DNA of 64,000 bases from contig NC_062971.1 of assembly GCF_023078275.1 (NCBI RefSeq), forward strand, positions 3,038,001 to 3,102,000. Reading direction: 5' to 3'. Below are positions 1 through 12,809 of this stretch, one piece after another; position 1 is the stretch's first letter; each line of letters starts with the position of its first letter. Origin of the DNA: Leguminivora glycinivorella. Taxonomy: Eukaryota; Arthropoda; Insecta; Lepidoptera; Tortricidae. The notes under the pieces were generated by a model. The model was not told the origin of the DNA. It was given only the letters and a program-made list of their open reading frames with translations, and ran no database searches. The position numbers and the translations under genes are program-made.

Positions 1-29
1 TTATACCTATATTTTTGTTTAAGTCCTAA

Positions 30-110
30 CATCACGAGCCTTATTGAACTTTTCCGTGGGACTTAATCAATAGTAGATCTGTGTAAGATTGTCTTATTTT
101 ATTAATGATG
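30..110. repeat. LINE 3'-end fragment family, copy 1
   Basis: Contains a segment with a core like CCGTGGGACTTAATCAA followed by TGTGTAAGATTGTC. The same core recurs near 1980-2035 and 38880-38925. It resembles a common lepidopteran LINE (CR1/Zenon-like) 3' tail, but the family name is from memory and not checked. Confidence 0.4.
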
Positions 111-939
111 TCTATTCAACTAAGCATTATTAGTCATTCCACACGCGGACATCGCATATGAACCTTAAAAAACTCGCGACGTAAAGTAACAATAGAAAGT
201 GCGAACTTGCGTTCTGGGAGAACGCGCGCCACCCCTGATTAGTCCGCGAACTCGCGGCCGCCAGCATGTACTTGTAGCGCGGCGATAGAATCGCGGAGTG
301 AGCCGCCCCTGATATGACGCGACTGCGAAAGTCGCGCGACCGTCGTCGTCCACGCAAGCCACGTTACGTATGTATCAATACTTGAATACTCTACGCCAAA
401 ACTTGAGAGTTATTTAGATATGATCTGAATATCCTGATAGTTATTTTTTTCTGGTATTTCTTTACCGTATGTTGTCGGGTGTACGGTAACTAGGCTGTAA
501 TATATGGACGTATCACTGTCGGCGTAACGAGCTCCTTGACACACTTGCGTGGTCTAGGGGCGCGGGACGTTTGTCAACGGTGCGTCAGTGCTGTGCCATG
601 AATCTCAAGTGTCCTAGTCGGGGATAGACTCCCTAGTCTATCTCTATAAATGTCGACACGTGTGGTCTGCGACGTCGGGTGAAGTGTGATGTTGCCGGAC
701 GCATAATGTTGCTTTACTAGTTTCAAAATTTCCAAATTCAAATCCTTTAACGCGTGATTATACTCGCGGTCAACTTGCACAACTATTCGGTTCGGCTTGC
801 TGGTAGAAAATGTATGAACCGTTTTGGTGGTCATTGTCATTGTGTGGTTCCAACTTTGATCACTCAAAGAGTGCAACTGGACGTCGGCGTCGATATACAA
901 ACATGATACCAGCGTCGTATACCTAAACTACATATTGCA

Positions 940-1045
940 TGTAGGCAGGCGAGTATGGCTGCGTGATAAAAACTATCACGTCAGGCCGTCCTTTTCGCAC
1001 TATTAGTAAGTGCGATAAGGACTCACCGACGCGATAAAGTTTATA
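940..1045. repeat. MITE-like repeat (GCGTGATAAA family), copy 1
   Basis: The segment with GCGTGATAAA and ATCACGTCAGGCCGTCC is matched in inverted orientation by 6470-6575 (GGACGGCCTGACG then TTTATCACGC). It is related to the hairpin at 63331-63434. No coding capacity. Confidence 0.45.
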
Positions 1046-1138
1046 GCACTAGTTTACTAGGGCCGCAAAACATGATGTATGTAGGTATAGCTCGTCTTCT
1101 CAAGGACTACTTTACCACCACATACCGGTCCTGACTTA

Positions 1139-1669
1139 GGGCCAGTTGCATCGACCACAGTTAACATACACTCACCGTCAGGATGCAGAGCTCTATGGAA
1201 CTTCTTATATAGTATGAATTTTCTGAGATGAACTTTTCGGTTTTGCCCTAATCTGTTAAACAAAGGCCTTTGTTTCTATTATTCGCGGTGGTTAGCTCCC
1301 GTTTCCACAGCACGTGCTAAAGTCTCAGTGTAGTTAAAAAGCAACTATCATGATAGCAATAAGGTTCAAATTTATTAAACAGTTTGCAGTGTGCAGGTAA
1401 CTTTTTTTGAAGATGACAAAACGTGTTATCTCCGAAAGGGCTTTTTATGGATTTGAACCTTATTGCTATCATGATAGTTGCTTTTTAACTACACTGAGAC
1501 TATAGCACGTGCCGTTTAAACGGGAGCTAACCGCAGCGAATAATAGAAACAAAGGCCTTTGTTTAACAGATTAGGGCAAAAGCGAAAAGTGCATCTCAGA
1601 AAATTCATACTATACAATAAAATTTAACAAACGCTTTAACAGTGACAAACGGTTTGGTGCAACTGACCC
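1139..1669. mobile_element. Composite foldback MITE with TTA target duplication
   Basis: A 531-bp element with TTA at both sides (1136-1138 and 1670-1672). The ends are GGGCCAGTTGCATCGACC and its near inverse TTGGTGCAACTGACCC, the same termini as the short TTA/TAA MITEs elsewhere in this window. Inside, long arms (about 1205-1350 and 1480-1615) are inverted copies, including CAACTATCATGATAG and AAACAAAGGCCTTTGTTT. The TTA duplication suggests a PIF/Harbinger-type origin (inference). No transposase frame. Confidence 0.75.
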
Positions 1670-1904
1670 TTAGTCTCATCCTCCTTGACGGTGTCCTACG
1701 ATTTAACGAATGTCTTCCCCTTCCGTCCGTCCGTTATTCCCTCCACAACGAGCTAACGGACGGGCCACGTTTCTTTCACGCGTACTTGTCTAATATTTCC
1801 ATTTATTATAAACCACCTTACACTAACAGATAAATCAAACATGTACCTAAGTTATAGGGCTATACGAGTACAAACTACACATTGAATTAAACTTAACAAG
1901 CTAC

Positions 1905-2045
1905 TTAGACAGGACTACACAACAATATATAAGTATTTGTATATTTATATACATCGTTGTCTGAGTACCTGCAACACAAGCCTTCTTGAGCTTACCGTGG
2001 GACTCAGTCAATCTGTATAAGAATGTCGTATTCAATTTACCTAAA
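1905..2045 (-). repeat. LINE 3'-end fragment family, copy 2
   Basis: Carries CCGTGGGACTCAGTCAATC and, next to it, GTTGTCTGAGTACCTGCAAC with an AT-rich TATATA stretch, as in the tail of a widespread lepidopteran LINE. Strand is inferred from the tail side. Confidence 0.45.
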
Positions 2046-2049
2046 GTAA

Positions 2050-3660
2050 CCAAAAGACTAGCCAAGAAGCTATAGCAAGCGTATTTTGTTGCATGCACAT
2101 TATCTTATTGTTTCACGGTGGGTGATGAAGCGGTCATCGGTAGAATTACGCTTGAGCCGGGTTTATGGCCGGCAGCCATATTTAGTTAAAAGCAGCATGC
2201 AGTACAGACAATAACGGAGAAGATTATTGGAGACAAAGTATTGATTGTACTTATATAAATTGTAGAGCCTTGACCACCATTAAAAAATATGATTCATCGG
2301 TTTCTACAACTAGAGAATACTTATTGGAGAGTGTGTAGGGTTACATAAATTAATCCCCCATCTCCGTTCAATCGTGAGGTTGATTCCCAGCACTAAACGA
2401 TTTGCTTCCCGCTTTTTCATGATTAGGTACAGATGATCATTTTCATGATTAGGTTGATCAGCCATCAAATACAAATGTGATGAAATGCTTAGGTACCTTT
2501 AATAATCTGTATCAACTTATTTTGGTCTGACTCTAGTTAGTAGTAACCCGTGTTTTGAAAATAATGAACGCGGTCTGACAGTCTGTCTTCTTCACTGCTT
2601 TCCATGCCTCCTTCCCACAATTAACCCCTGGACAAAATTACGAATCAACCATAAAGGCTTCAAGATGACAAACGCCCCGTAAAGCACATTGATAGAGTTG
2701 CAATCTTACTATGCAACAGACATTATCGCCCTAGCGCCACTACTTAGTACACTCCGAGAAACACTTAATACAAACTACAAGAGCTTATATTATTGAGAAT
2801 AAGATTCACACTTGAACACTATGTATGTTTCTGACGGCAGCTGCGCAAGAGTTCACTCAGACTTATTGCATTTATCCATAAAATAGACGATTATGCTATT
2901 CATTTTCGCAACATCTTATCTTAGCACCCGGGTACTTGTAAAAACTACTTTGTTTCATGAAACGTAGGAAATAATTTGAGTAAAATGCTAATCCAATTAC
3001 GGTTGTGCAGATTGTAACTTTAAAATTGTAATTGTTTTCGAATGACATAAAGACATACGAATGGGTCAAGAATCATTTTTGTCATCATCATTTAAAAAGC
3101 TTCATTCAGAGGAAGTTATCTTTTTAAATAAAATACCTTTAACTTTTATTTTGTTAAGAATTTAAAATGTGAACATTACAGTAGGACATACTATCAAATT
3201 ACTAGGTACGAGTAGGTACCTACATATATATTACTAAGTACTTCCTGGGTGTGGGTTCGAACACTGGTGCAACGGGAACTACTTTACTTTAGTATTTTTT
3301 CGTTGGAAAAGGTTTTGTTATGTTTGACATCCCAAAAGTCATATAAACGTCAGACGTCTGTTTTACTTCACCGATACTCTAAGACAGTTCAGGTCCATAA
3401 TTAACACACGCAAACCTCCATATTAAACCAGTCATTTATAAATAGGCTCGTTACCCGAGCAGACGTTAGCACGATTACCGTTTATACGGACACAGCTGAA
3501 CACTGAACAGACCAGTATAGCTATCGGGAAATGCCCAGCAAACTGACTTGAGACTGTTTGTTGGGAATTTTCAAATGGTCGTTATGATCATAATGTCTTC
3601 TTTGTATGAAAAATCTTGGTAGTGCTACTCTATAACCACCCCAGCTCCTCCACGCCCACG
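2050..3660. other. No gene seen; AT-rich non-coding DNA
   Basis: No open frame with recognisable protein similarity, no clear inverted repeat and no RNA gene. Probably intergenic or intronic. Confidence 0.5.
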
Positions 3661-3689
3661 AAACCCACAATATGTTTTGTTGTTTCCCC

Positions 3690-4010
<321 letters not shown>

Positions 4011-4229
4011 TTTGTGGTTAGGTTATTATGTACGCTCTGCACAGAGGGCACGCTTTGCTCGCTTTTTTCCTCATACATACATATGCCACCAGGGCCACCA
4101 GGTAGGTATAACTGCCATCTGCGATTATGCACAACTTGCACAAGGTATACCATTCAAGGTATAGGTACTTTTTCCCGATATAGGCAGTTCAGTAAGCAAG
4201 GGTTCAAAGGATTAACTGATCTATAATAT

Positions 4230-5990
4230 ATGTAGTTAGCCCAAGCGTTCGACTCACCCTTGGCAATGGAAACGCCACATGCAGTTGTCTAATACGTCGA
4301 ACTGTACTCATACACCGTTAGGCGGTAAAATATGACGGGAACATAAATCCAGCCGCTCCGGAACGGCCGAGTTTGAAGGTTAATGCGTGTGGAAATGAGA
4401 CATCTACTCGCTTTATCAGGCCTTGGGGCTGTCGTTCGTTCGGTCTGGCGTGACTGCATGGAACATAATTGTCGCTATTGGCACAGATAATGTAGTCATC
4501 CTCCATATCCTTTTAGGATCATAAAGTAAACCTATCTATCGAATCGGGCTTTAAACAACTCGGTGATAGTAGAAGTAGATAGTACGCTAAGCCATGGGTG
4601 ATGCTGCTGGTTAATGGCTCGAGAATAGGCCCCTGACTAATAAGCCGTATTTTCATGAATCTATACATTCTGACAAAGTTGTGAGACACAAACTATTGAC
4701 GCAGTTTTAGCCTATACATACTTATATAATTTACAGACATAAATATATTACTTATACTTATACGTATTCTTTCAGACTGGATCTAAATAAACGAGAGTTA
4801 TTTTCTAAAACCATCGTCATCATTATTTTCTAAGATCTCATCATTGTAAAATCGCAGAATATTAAGCTATTTTTCGCATATAAAGCCGGATCACGGGATT
4901 CCATAATTTGTTCGACAAATCGCATCTTTATCGAAAGCGTAAGTGTGAAATACGACAGGGTGATTCACTACCGATTACACGGGATTTTCATCGCCGTTCG
5001 TTGTGGTGTGGGCGTCATGGTATCGAAATAAAATCGGATGTATCGATATATTTCGGTCGGCTTCTTGAAAATACATTTTATGTACTTTTGATACAACTTT
5101 CCAATCTTTTACATTTTTTCGGTTATTTTCTGTGGGTTGTTGAGTCTTTTTTACAAAACTCTCTAAAGGTAGCTGAGGTTTAAAATAATGCTCGCGCAGT
5201 CTATGATATAAAAATCACTCCCAACTCTCCTTAATTACCTTTGTTGACTATTTTTCGATATTGCATTCACCCAGCACCCGTTCCGTGTGGCGCAAGTGAA
5301 CTAAAAGTAAGTATAATGAAGAAACAAGCATTACTTCATCACTAATCACATACATTTTCTTATTAGAAAATTGTACAAATACTTGAGTGAACCCCGCCAA
5401 ACATAAATTGTCAGTTTACTGCATGAAAGATCAAAATAACTCGCAAACATGCCACAGCCGTCACAGGCAGCCGTGTCCTCATACTTAAACCGACCATACA
5501 TTCAATATTATCTAATAATTACTATATTATTACACAACTAAATTAAGTAGGTACGGAAAGGAAAAGTAGGAAGTTTTAAAGTAAAATCTATGGCCAAATG
5601 CAAATGAGATACTTCGAGAGGTAAAAGCCAACTCCTCTAAGTTCCCTCTTTACCGGGAGAGACACTTAATTTGTATCGTTTAGTAAAGGGAAACACAAGT
5701 AGCCACTAAGCACTCATTGTGACAGCTATAATGCGGTACAAATATGTACAAATGTGTACAATGGCAGTGTTTCGGTGTCCACCGCGGATTTATTGTGCTA
5801 CACCAGCCAGGGCCGGCTTAGGGGCATCGAAATAAACTTATAAAGTCCTGAAAATCCTGAAATGTTTCAAAGCAAAAATCCCCCCTTCGCAAGGTAACTC
5901 GATTCGAAACCTTATGAAGCAACTAATAATAAATATTGGAGACACCTTACACAGATCAACTTAGTCCCAAACTAATCAAAGCTTATACAG
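4230..5990. other. No gene seen
   Basis: AT-rich sequence with only short frames that resemble nothing I recognise. No strong repeat structure noticed. Confidence 0.45.
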
Positions 5991-5995
5991 TTATA

Positions 5996-6075
5996 CAGTC
6001 AGCTGCAGAGAAAAGTAGACCCCCTTGCATAAAAATTTGTATGCAGGGGGGTCTACTTTTCTCTGCAGCTGACTG
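5996..6075. mobile_element. 80-bp near-perfect palindromic MITE, TA target duplication
   Basis: Arms starting CAGTCAGCTGCAGAGAAAAG pair almost perfectly over about 35 bases with a loop of about ten (AAAAATTTGT). TA dinucleotides flank both ends (5994-5995, 6076-6077), as expected for Tc1/mariner-type insertion. Confidence 0.8.
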
Positions 6076-6469
6076 TACTATGGGTGCTAAGCGACGATAT
6101 ATATACATACCTACCTACTTAAATAGATAAATACATACTTATATACATAGAAAACATCCATGACTATGTAACAAATATCTGTGTTTATCACAAATAAATG
6201 CCCTTACCGCGGCTTAGCAGGCAGGGTCACTACCGACTGAGCCAGACCGGTCGTCGAACTTTTGTTTCATAAACCTAAAAATAGGTCTGAAAGGCTTTTA
6301 TTTGGTGAAAAAATTGATCATGACGCAATAAACAGAATACAATTTTTTTTATAAATGCCCAATTTCACAAAACCTTTTTTTGTTAAATCTAATCAAATGT
6401 AAAAATACAAAACATTCACGGCACAGCCGTCTCTGACATGATAAGAGTGAGGAAAATTTCTGCAGGCGT

Positions 6470-6575
6470 AGCACACTAGTTGGATAAACTTTATCGCATT
6501 GGGGCGTCCGGGACAAATACTGCAATAAGGACGGCCTGACGTTATAGCATTTATCACGCGACCGCAACAGCCTGA
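6470..6575. repeat. MITE-like repeat (GCGTGATAAA family), copy 2
   Basis: Inverted relative to 940-1045: contains ATAAACTTTATCGC and GGACGGCCTGACG followed by TTTATCACGC. Confidence 0.4.
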
Positions 6576-6649
6576 ACGTAAAACGTCGTATATACCTCAA
6601 ATCTGAAACTTGTCATACATTTTTGTCTCTGGACTCTGCTAGTCTAATC

Positions 6650-8540
6650 TAGGGTATGCAAACCGGTTAACCGGTTAACCGAAAAACCGGTTAACCGAGA
6701 CATTTTGGCCTCGGTTACAAACCGGTTTTTATAGTCTCTAACCGGTTAATAACCGAAACTATATTTATTTCTCAAAATTTGTTAAATTAGGCATAAAAAG
6801 GGTCAAAAATACGTAATTATTTAATGTTTTGTAGTAATAAACATTTATTTATTACTTTTCATTGACAACATTATTTTCTGTAATGATTTTATTTTAAAAA
6901 TTAATCCCAAGTCCACTCAAATATACATTTTATACAGTAGAGTCCGGTTAGTATATTACGACTCCGCATAGACCTAACGTCCAACCTCTTACAACGACGT
7001 AAGCACAGGTATTTATTTGGTTTTCATATGTGATAGTATGAAAGTACATCCGTTTATTACGACTCCGATTTTAACGACCAGCCGCTTTTTACGACACATT
7101 TTACACAAAATCCGTCCGTCAAGTCCGGTTGCAACGACGAGCGACAACGTTTTTAGTTTTACCATGTAGTAAATTAAGGAAACAAAGCTACTTCCGCCCG
7201 AGCACGGCCCCCTGTCTTGCCTACAACAAGTTTAGTAGCAAGATTACATTATGGCCATGTAACTTTTTGGAGCATTGGTTTTAAAATTTTAACAATTTGT
7301 TCGCCTCGGGTCTAATCTTATAAGCTAAATAGAACCCAATTTTTATTTTTCGATTGCGTATAAACTAGCTTTACTTACAAATGATGAGCAAGCACGCATA
7401 CTAAAATTACTTTTTCTAACTAAACAAGTCACAATAAAATAAGGTGTGATGTATATATGCATCATATATTTGATGGCCCGTGGCTCGATATGTAGCTATC
7501 CACAATCACATTTATTGCTGAATTATTATTCATTATTTATTACTATTTAATAAACGATTAAATAAATTAAATAATATAATAATTTATTATTTATTATTAA
7601 AGGATTAAGATGAAATGGCGGAAAAGTGTAAAAAACAGGATGATGGCGATTTTTAGTATGTGATTTAGGCTGTTTTTTTCTAAGTTAGTAATTAGTTTAT
7701 GTTTAAACATTTATCATAGGGGTTTCACAAATAGTGTACCTTTTTAATAGTAGTCATTTTTTTTTTAATAAAACTTACCAATAACGATATATTTATATAA
7801 ATAAGATTTGGCCTATTTAACTTCTAACACTGATTTAGTATAAAAATAGGTCTTAAATATTTTTTTAATTTTTTTTCCCAGAGTTAGAAACCATTGTCTA
7901 TCACATATATTAATATCTCGTTAAAAGAAAAATTCATGCATTTAAGGGTTAATACTATGATAATAATACCCTGTAAATACACCTATTGATTGAAATGTTT
8001 TAGTAATAGTGATGTGTAGATATTACTTTTATTTAAAAGAATTGAAATTCGTTTTGTACGACATCCGGTTAGTACGACGTAATATCAGCGGTCCCTTGAG
8101 CGTCGTTGTAACCGGAGTCTACTGTATATTTCAAACTATATTTTTTAAAAGAAAGGTAAAATGGAGATCTTGGTTTTCTTACAAATGGAGATCTTGGTCT
8201 TCTTCAATTGTTTGCTAGTGGCTCTGGGAGCTGTAGACCTTCGCGACATGCCTAGAAAACGCAAAACTGACAAATCACAGTCAAACCACTCAAGCCCTTT
8301 TTTAGCAATTTCCGCATTTTACAAAATTTCCAAAAACTGGATAAAAATGATCTTCATCGTACAAGTAATACCTGCTACGATATCATCAACATCAGAATTC
8401 TTAAATGTAATGGTAATTATTGCGTAGTACGGCCATTTACTAAAAAATCTCATAACCGGTTATAACCGGTTAACCGGTTTTGAAAGAAAAGGTTCGGCTA
8501 TTAACCGGTTTTTTAAATTAACCGGTTTTTGCATACCCTA
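6650..8540. mobile_element. hAT-like non-autonomous element with 8-bp target duplication
   Basis: Starts TAGGGTATGCAAACCGGTTA and ends with the inverse GCATACCCTA. The exact 8-bp duplication GTCTAATC lies at 6642-6649 and 8541-8548. Subterminal regions are packed with AACCGGTT palindromes on both sides (6660-6750 and 8450-8530), the kind of transposase-binding clustering seen in hAT elements. A second element (6935-8124) is nested inside. The outer body holds only short frames; 8161-8427 includes a tandem ATGGAGATCTTGGT duplication and is not a recognisable transposase. Confidence 0.8.
6935..8124. mobile_element. pogo/Tigger-like non-autonomous element nested in the hAT element
   Basis: Left end CAGTAGAGTCCGGTTAGTAT and right end GTAACCGGAGTCTACTG are inverted copies and are flanked by TA (6933-6934, 8125-8126). 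Several internal ACGAC(G) motifs near the ends resemble Tigger TIR repeats. There is no DDE transposase frame; the interior is AT-rich. Confidence 0.65.
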
Positions 8541-8850
8541 GTCTAATCCGCCTCTGTAGCAGTGCGCTTCCCACAAATCTATCACGGTGTCAGGCGGCGC
8601 CGGCGCTCACACCGGCGTACTTAATGTGCTTATGCTAATTCCATATCGCACTATTATATCATATGATATGTTTGACCACTTGTCCCTTATTTTCCAAGAG
8701 TAGCATGTTAGCAGTTACATTCCTCTGTTAAATGATCATTTAACTGCTAGCACTTTCAAAAGATCGTGAAACCATTTCAATTTATCGTGTTCCATGTTTA
8801 ATGCCTAAAGTTCCATGTGTTCCATGCTTCATCGATAATAAGGAGTAAGG

Positions 8851-9055
8851 TACAGCGGGGCAAAACTCGACTGCGGGGAAAATGTAACTGGTCCATTTTT
8901 TCCATGTTTTACAATGTTTGCATTATTAAATAGAGTGTCCCCCGGTTATATATGGTAGGCGTGTTCAGTGGATACATGTAGAACTCAACATCATACTGTA
9001 ATAATGGAAAAAATGGATCAGTTACAATTATCCCCCAGTCGAGATTTGCCCTATA
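8851..9055. mobile_element. MITE with ~30-bp terminal inverted repeats
   Basis: CAGCGGGGCAAAACTCGACT at the left pairs with AGTCGAGATTTGCCC at the right, with further matching of the TAACTG and CCATTTTTTCCAT segments inside. TA flanks are likely. Confidence 0.6.
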
Positions 9056-9264
9056 CCTTATAAGGACTCATTTCTGTTGGAAATTTAGATGAAACATTAT
9101 TATCGAATTGCATTCTAAGCTGGATCATTTTTAAAAGCCACATTTTTTTACATTCAGCATTGTATTTAGATCCTAAGTATAGCCATCTAAGGCTGAAGTC
9201 GCGCATGTTCTTTAAAAAACGCCGTAAAAATATGCGCCTCTTAACTAAAAGCTTAAAAAACAGT

Positions 9265-9775
9265 AAAGATATGTACAGACATCGGATTCCGTGGGGCGAA
9301 ACTTCTTGACTCATTTATCGATACTAGTTCTATATACTAGTGACCGCCCCCAACATTGTGTGTTTTTTGTAACTATTGTTCTGAAGACCAGTATGAAATT
9401 CATTCATAGCGTCTAAAATAAATAGCGTCGAAATAAAATGTGACGAGTAAACTTTTAAAAACGTTTTCAAAAAAAGAAGAAGAAAATTGAGTTCTTATTT
9501 TATTATATATATTTTTTTTTTTATACTACGTCGGTGGCAAACAAGCATACGGTCCGGTGCGGTGGAAAGCGGTTACTGTAACCTATGGACGCCTGCAACT
9601 CAAACAGTGTCACATGCGCATACTCTTTAAAAAAAATAAAATTTATAAGCAAACCTTTGTGTGATCACTAGTATTTAGAACTAGTATCGATAAATGAGTT
9701 TATCGATATAGGAAGTCCCTAGCTGTCAAGAAGTTTCGCCCCACGGAATCCGATGTCTGGATATGTATATCGAAA
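9265..9775. mobile_element. Foldback element with an inserted SINE-like repeat
   Basis: Arms 9269-9350 and about 9660-9771 are inverted copies sharing GACATCGGATTCCGTGGGGC and TCATTTATCGATACTAG. The right arm has about 22 extra bases. Between the arms (about 9515-9630) is a repeat with GGCAAACAAGCATACGGTCC and ACCTATGGACGCCTGC that recurs at 44296-44420. Confidence 0.6.
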
Positions 9776-10021
9776 TTCATCATCAAACTAATAAATTATT
9801 CAAAAACCAGCTTCCTTACCGTTTCTAAGAAATCGTGGAACGTGATTATAGTTTTTAATGAACGTTATTTATGCTCATACAAGTGTATAAACGCGGTAAC
9901 TGGCGATAAAAGATAAGTTATGCGTTTGCAATGACGTTTGTAACCGCCGTTTAACTAGTAGACGTAAGAGAGCTTTTACATTAGCTTTCGGGGCTTATGG
10001 TGTAACTACATCAGCCCCTCC

Positions 10022-10090
10022 CTTGCCTTGTCGCGCGCGAGTCCATACTTGAAGTCCCGCTTGATGTAAGGACTCGCGCGCGACACGACA
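10022..10090. repeat. GC-rich inverted repeat (hairpin)
   Basis: TTGTCGCGCGCGAGTCC and GGACTCGCGCGCGACA face each other across about 25 bases. Possibly a small MITE; no target duplication identified. Confidence 0.5.
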
Positions 10091-10133
10091 AGTTGTGCTA
10101 AAGGGTCAGTTCGCAACAATTTGCATTATCTTA

Positions 10134-10233
10134 GGCCCACTTGCACCAACCACTTAACTCGGGGTTAGTGGGTTGTCATCTGTCAAATTCCATATACGGG
10201 TAAACACACCATTTTCGTTGGTGCAAGTGGCCC
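10134..10233. mobile_element. 100-bp MITE of the GGCCACTTGCACCAAC family, TTA target duplication
   Basis: TTA at 10131-10133 and 10234-10236. Ends GGCCCACTTGCACCAACC and CGTTGGTGCAAGTGGCCC are inverted. Same family as 19027-19132 and 37378-37495. Confidence 0.8.
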
Positions 10234-10330
10234 TTAGCTACATAGTCTACATATTCGTATTAAAATATATGTGATTTTGTTCTGTAGCGGCATTTACAAT
10301 CAAAGAAAGAAGTCTGTCTTGCTTGCAGAA

Positions 10331-10567
10331 TAGGCTTAGTTTCCTATAGTAGTCAAATCAGCTTCTTTTTATGGACTGTCAAAACGATTTGCGAATATAG
10401 AATTACTATGAAATACTGAATTCATTTACTTTATATCTTTCTCTTTGACTTATTAAATAGAAATTATGTTTAAACATAACTACTGTCCATATTTTTCGTC
10501 TAATTAGGTGGTCCTTTATTTAGTGAACTGCATAAAATATTTTAAGTATATGTAGGAAACTAGCCTA
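10331..10567. mobile_element. MITE with TAGGCT-AGTTTCCTA ends, copy 1
   Basis: Left ATAGGCTTAGTTTCCTA and right TAGGAAACTAGCCTAT are inverted. The body (GTCAAATCAGCTTCTTTTTA, GAAATACTGA) is shared with 62002-62235 and, inverted and partial, with 37520-37650. TGCAGA lies next to both ends and may be the target duplication. Confidence 0.65.
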
Positions 10568-10924
10568 TTGCAGATGTCACATTGACCTTAGGTAGGTATT
10601 ACCTATAGTAGGTACTAAATAAAAATACGCATTTTGTTTCTTTAGATGCCTAGTCCTTAGATGCCTAGTCCGTAGATGCGAAAGGCCTCTTACATTTAGA
10701 GGTCTGGTATGGTAATGTTTATTTGATGAGTTTAGAACTGTATTGTGGTAATAAAGTAATTAAAACTTATTACTCGCTACGCTGTAAATATTTGTAATTA
10801 CGGGTAATATTCTGCAGAAAATACGTATTTAATGAATCAAGCCAAGACTTGATGTCTTAATTGATTTGATAATATTACGAACGTTTGTATTGAATGTCAG
10901 AGTTATGAAACATCCGATGCTTTT

Positions 10925-11050
10925 ATTTCCCTCATCATCATCATCATCATTTTAGCCGTTATCACCCACTGCTGAGCATAGGCTTCCCTTCGGGTACGCC
11001 ACTTATCCCGGTCGAAGCCTAGTCTCATCCGGAGGTGCCCACAGTTTTTT
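10925..11050 (-). mobile_element. RTE-like LINE 3'-end remnant
   Basis: CATCATCATCATCATCAT followed by TTTAGCCGTTATCACCCACT and GCTGAGCATAGGCTTCCC is the reverse complement of a familiar insect RTE-type 3' end with a (GAT)n tail. Only the 3' end is present. Confidence 0.5.
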
Positions 11051-11289
11051 GCCACGCTCTTAGTGCGAAAAATATACAGAGTACTACCAATAATAATCGA
11101 GCCAATAAAACTTAATGATCTGCAGACCGCAAATCTGCAGTGTTTTAGCGATTGAGAAATAGGTACTAGTCTTCGAAAATTTTGTGTAACCGACAAAAAT
11201 ATGAAAAAAAAAATTATAATTAAATAATCACAAATGCACAAATGTGCAAATTTCGCATTTTCGGAAAATATCCGAAGCGACAGCAAACG

Positions 11290-12235
11290 AACAAATGAAA
11301 TACGATCAAACTAAGTTTAATTAATTCGCTTAGGTATCACTTACTATTTTATGTAGCATTCCACGATACGAGCTGATTTATAAAACATAAATAAGTATCT
11401 AATATTGGTTTTTATTGAGAAACGCATCCGCTTACTTTTCATTTGCATCTGGTATGTGCGATATAACTGATTTATAATACGTCGAAATGCGTTAAAAATG
11501 TCAACTCTATTAATAAACTTTATTAATTCGTTAATTAAATGTCTATAACTGATTCATGCTTTCACAATTTACATAATAACTCCGCTAGAACCTCTGAAAA
11601 TACCTCGATTTCTGGAGAAACGCATGCTTATCTTATCTAAATGATGGCAAAGGCCTGGGGCCTTAACAAAATATTTCCAAAAATCGTTAACCTTCTCGGG
11701 AAACCCCATTTTTCCCAAAAGTGCTTTAACAATTTGAATCACATAAGCCAACTATGCTATTATTACATTCGCTGATGTGCCAGAAATGTTTGACGAGACC
11801 TAATAGAATCATCATAGACCTGCGACAGTCTTCGTGACATCCGGTTTTCATCAGCTGTTGATTATGCAACGAGTCATTAAGTCCATTGGTGACCAAACAA
11901 AAACGACTAAAATAGAGCACCTACTTGAACTTCCGTATGTTCCCTGCGGCGCTCATTTGGCGTAATGGGGTTCCGTGACAAAAGTTTCTCTAGCCTAGTA
12001 AAGGATGACCCAGACCAATTTTTTCAATTTTGAATTTGGAACTTTCAATATTTAATTTTAGTATAATTTGTACTTGTTCAAGTACGCCGGGACACTTACA
12101 AAAAGTGCGAAAATGACGCACCGACGAAATGGGCAATATCACGCGACCGTGCTGTTACCGCTGACTGTTATCAGTATATCCTAATATATTTATCCTAACT
12201 TATGCCGGCTATGGCAAAGCTATGTCGTCAGACAG
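11290..12235. other. No gene seen
   Basis: AT-rich non-coding sequence with short unrecognised frames only. Confidence 0.45.
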
Positions 12236-12238
12236 TTT

Positions 12239-12806
12239 TTTAGGGTTCCGTAGTCAACTAGGAACCCTTATAGTTTCGCCATGTCTGTCTGTCCGTCCGT
12301 CCGTCCGTCCGTCCGTCCGTCCGTCCGTCCGTCCGTCCGCGGATAATCTCAGTAACCGTTAGCACTAGAAAGCTGAAATTTAGTACCAATATGTATATCA
12401 ATCACGCCAACAAAGTGCAAAAATAAAAAATTGAAAAAATTGTTTTATTAGGGTACCCCCCCTACATGTAAAGTGGGGGCTGATATTTTTTTTTATTCCA
12501 ACCCCAACGTGTGATATATTGTTGGATAGGTATTTAAAAATGAATAAGGGTTTACTAAGATCGTTTTTTGATAATATTTATATGTTCGGAAATAATCGCT
12601 CCTAAAGGAAAAAAAAGTGCGTCCCCCCCCTCTAACTTTTGAACCATAAGTTTAAAAAATATGACAAAAATCACAAAAGTAGAACTTTATAAAGACTTTC
12701 TAGGAAAATTGTTTTGAACTTGATAGGTTCAGTAGTTTTTGAGAAAAATACGGAAAACTACGGAACCCTACAATGAGCGTGGCCCGACACGCTCTTGGCC
12801 GGTTTT
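12239..12806 (+). mobile_element. Interspersed element with (GTCC)n microsatellite and 3' hairpin
   Basis: Begins TAGGGTTCCGTAG and carries its inverse CTACGGAACCCTA at 12758-12770. A GTCC run lies at 12282-12339. It ends with a small hairpin GAGCGTGGCCCGACACGCTC and TTGGCCGGTTTT. Related tails (CCGACTCGCACTTGGCC) occur near 44083 and 45126. A non-autonomous lepidopteran repeat; class uncertain. Confidence 0.65.
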
Positions 12807-12809
12807 ATT

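Noticed and set aside
574..900. 108-codon minus-strand frame
   Set aside because: No ATG start, no recognised domain and no splice context; kept out for lack of support.
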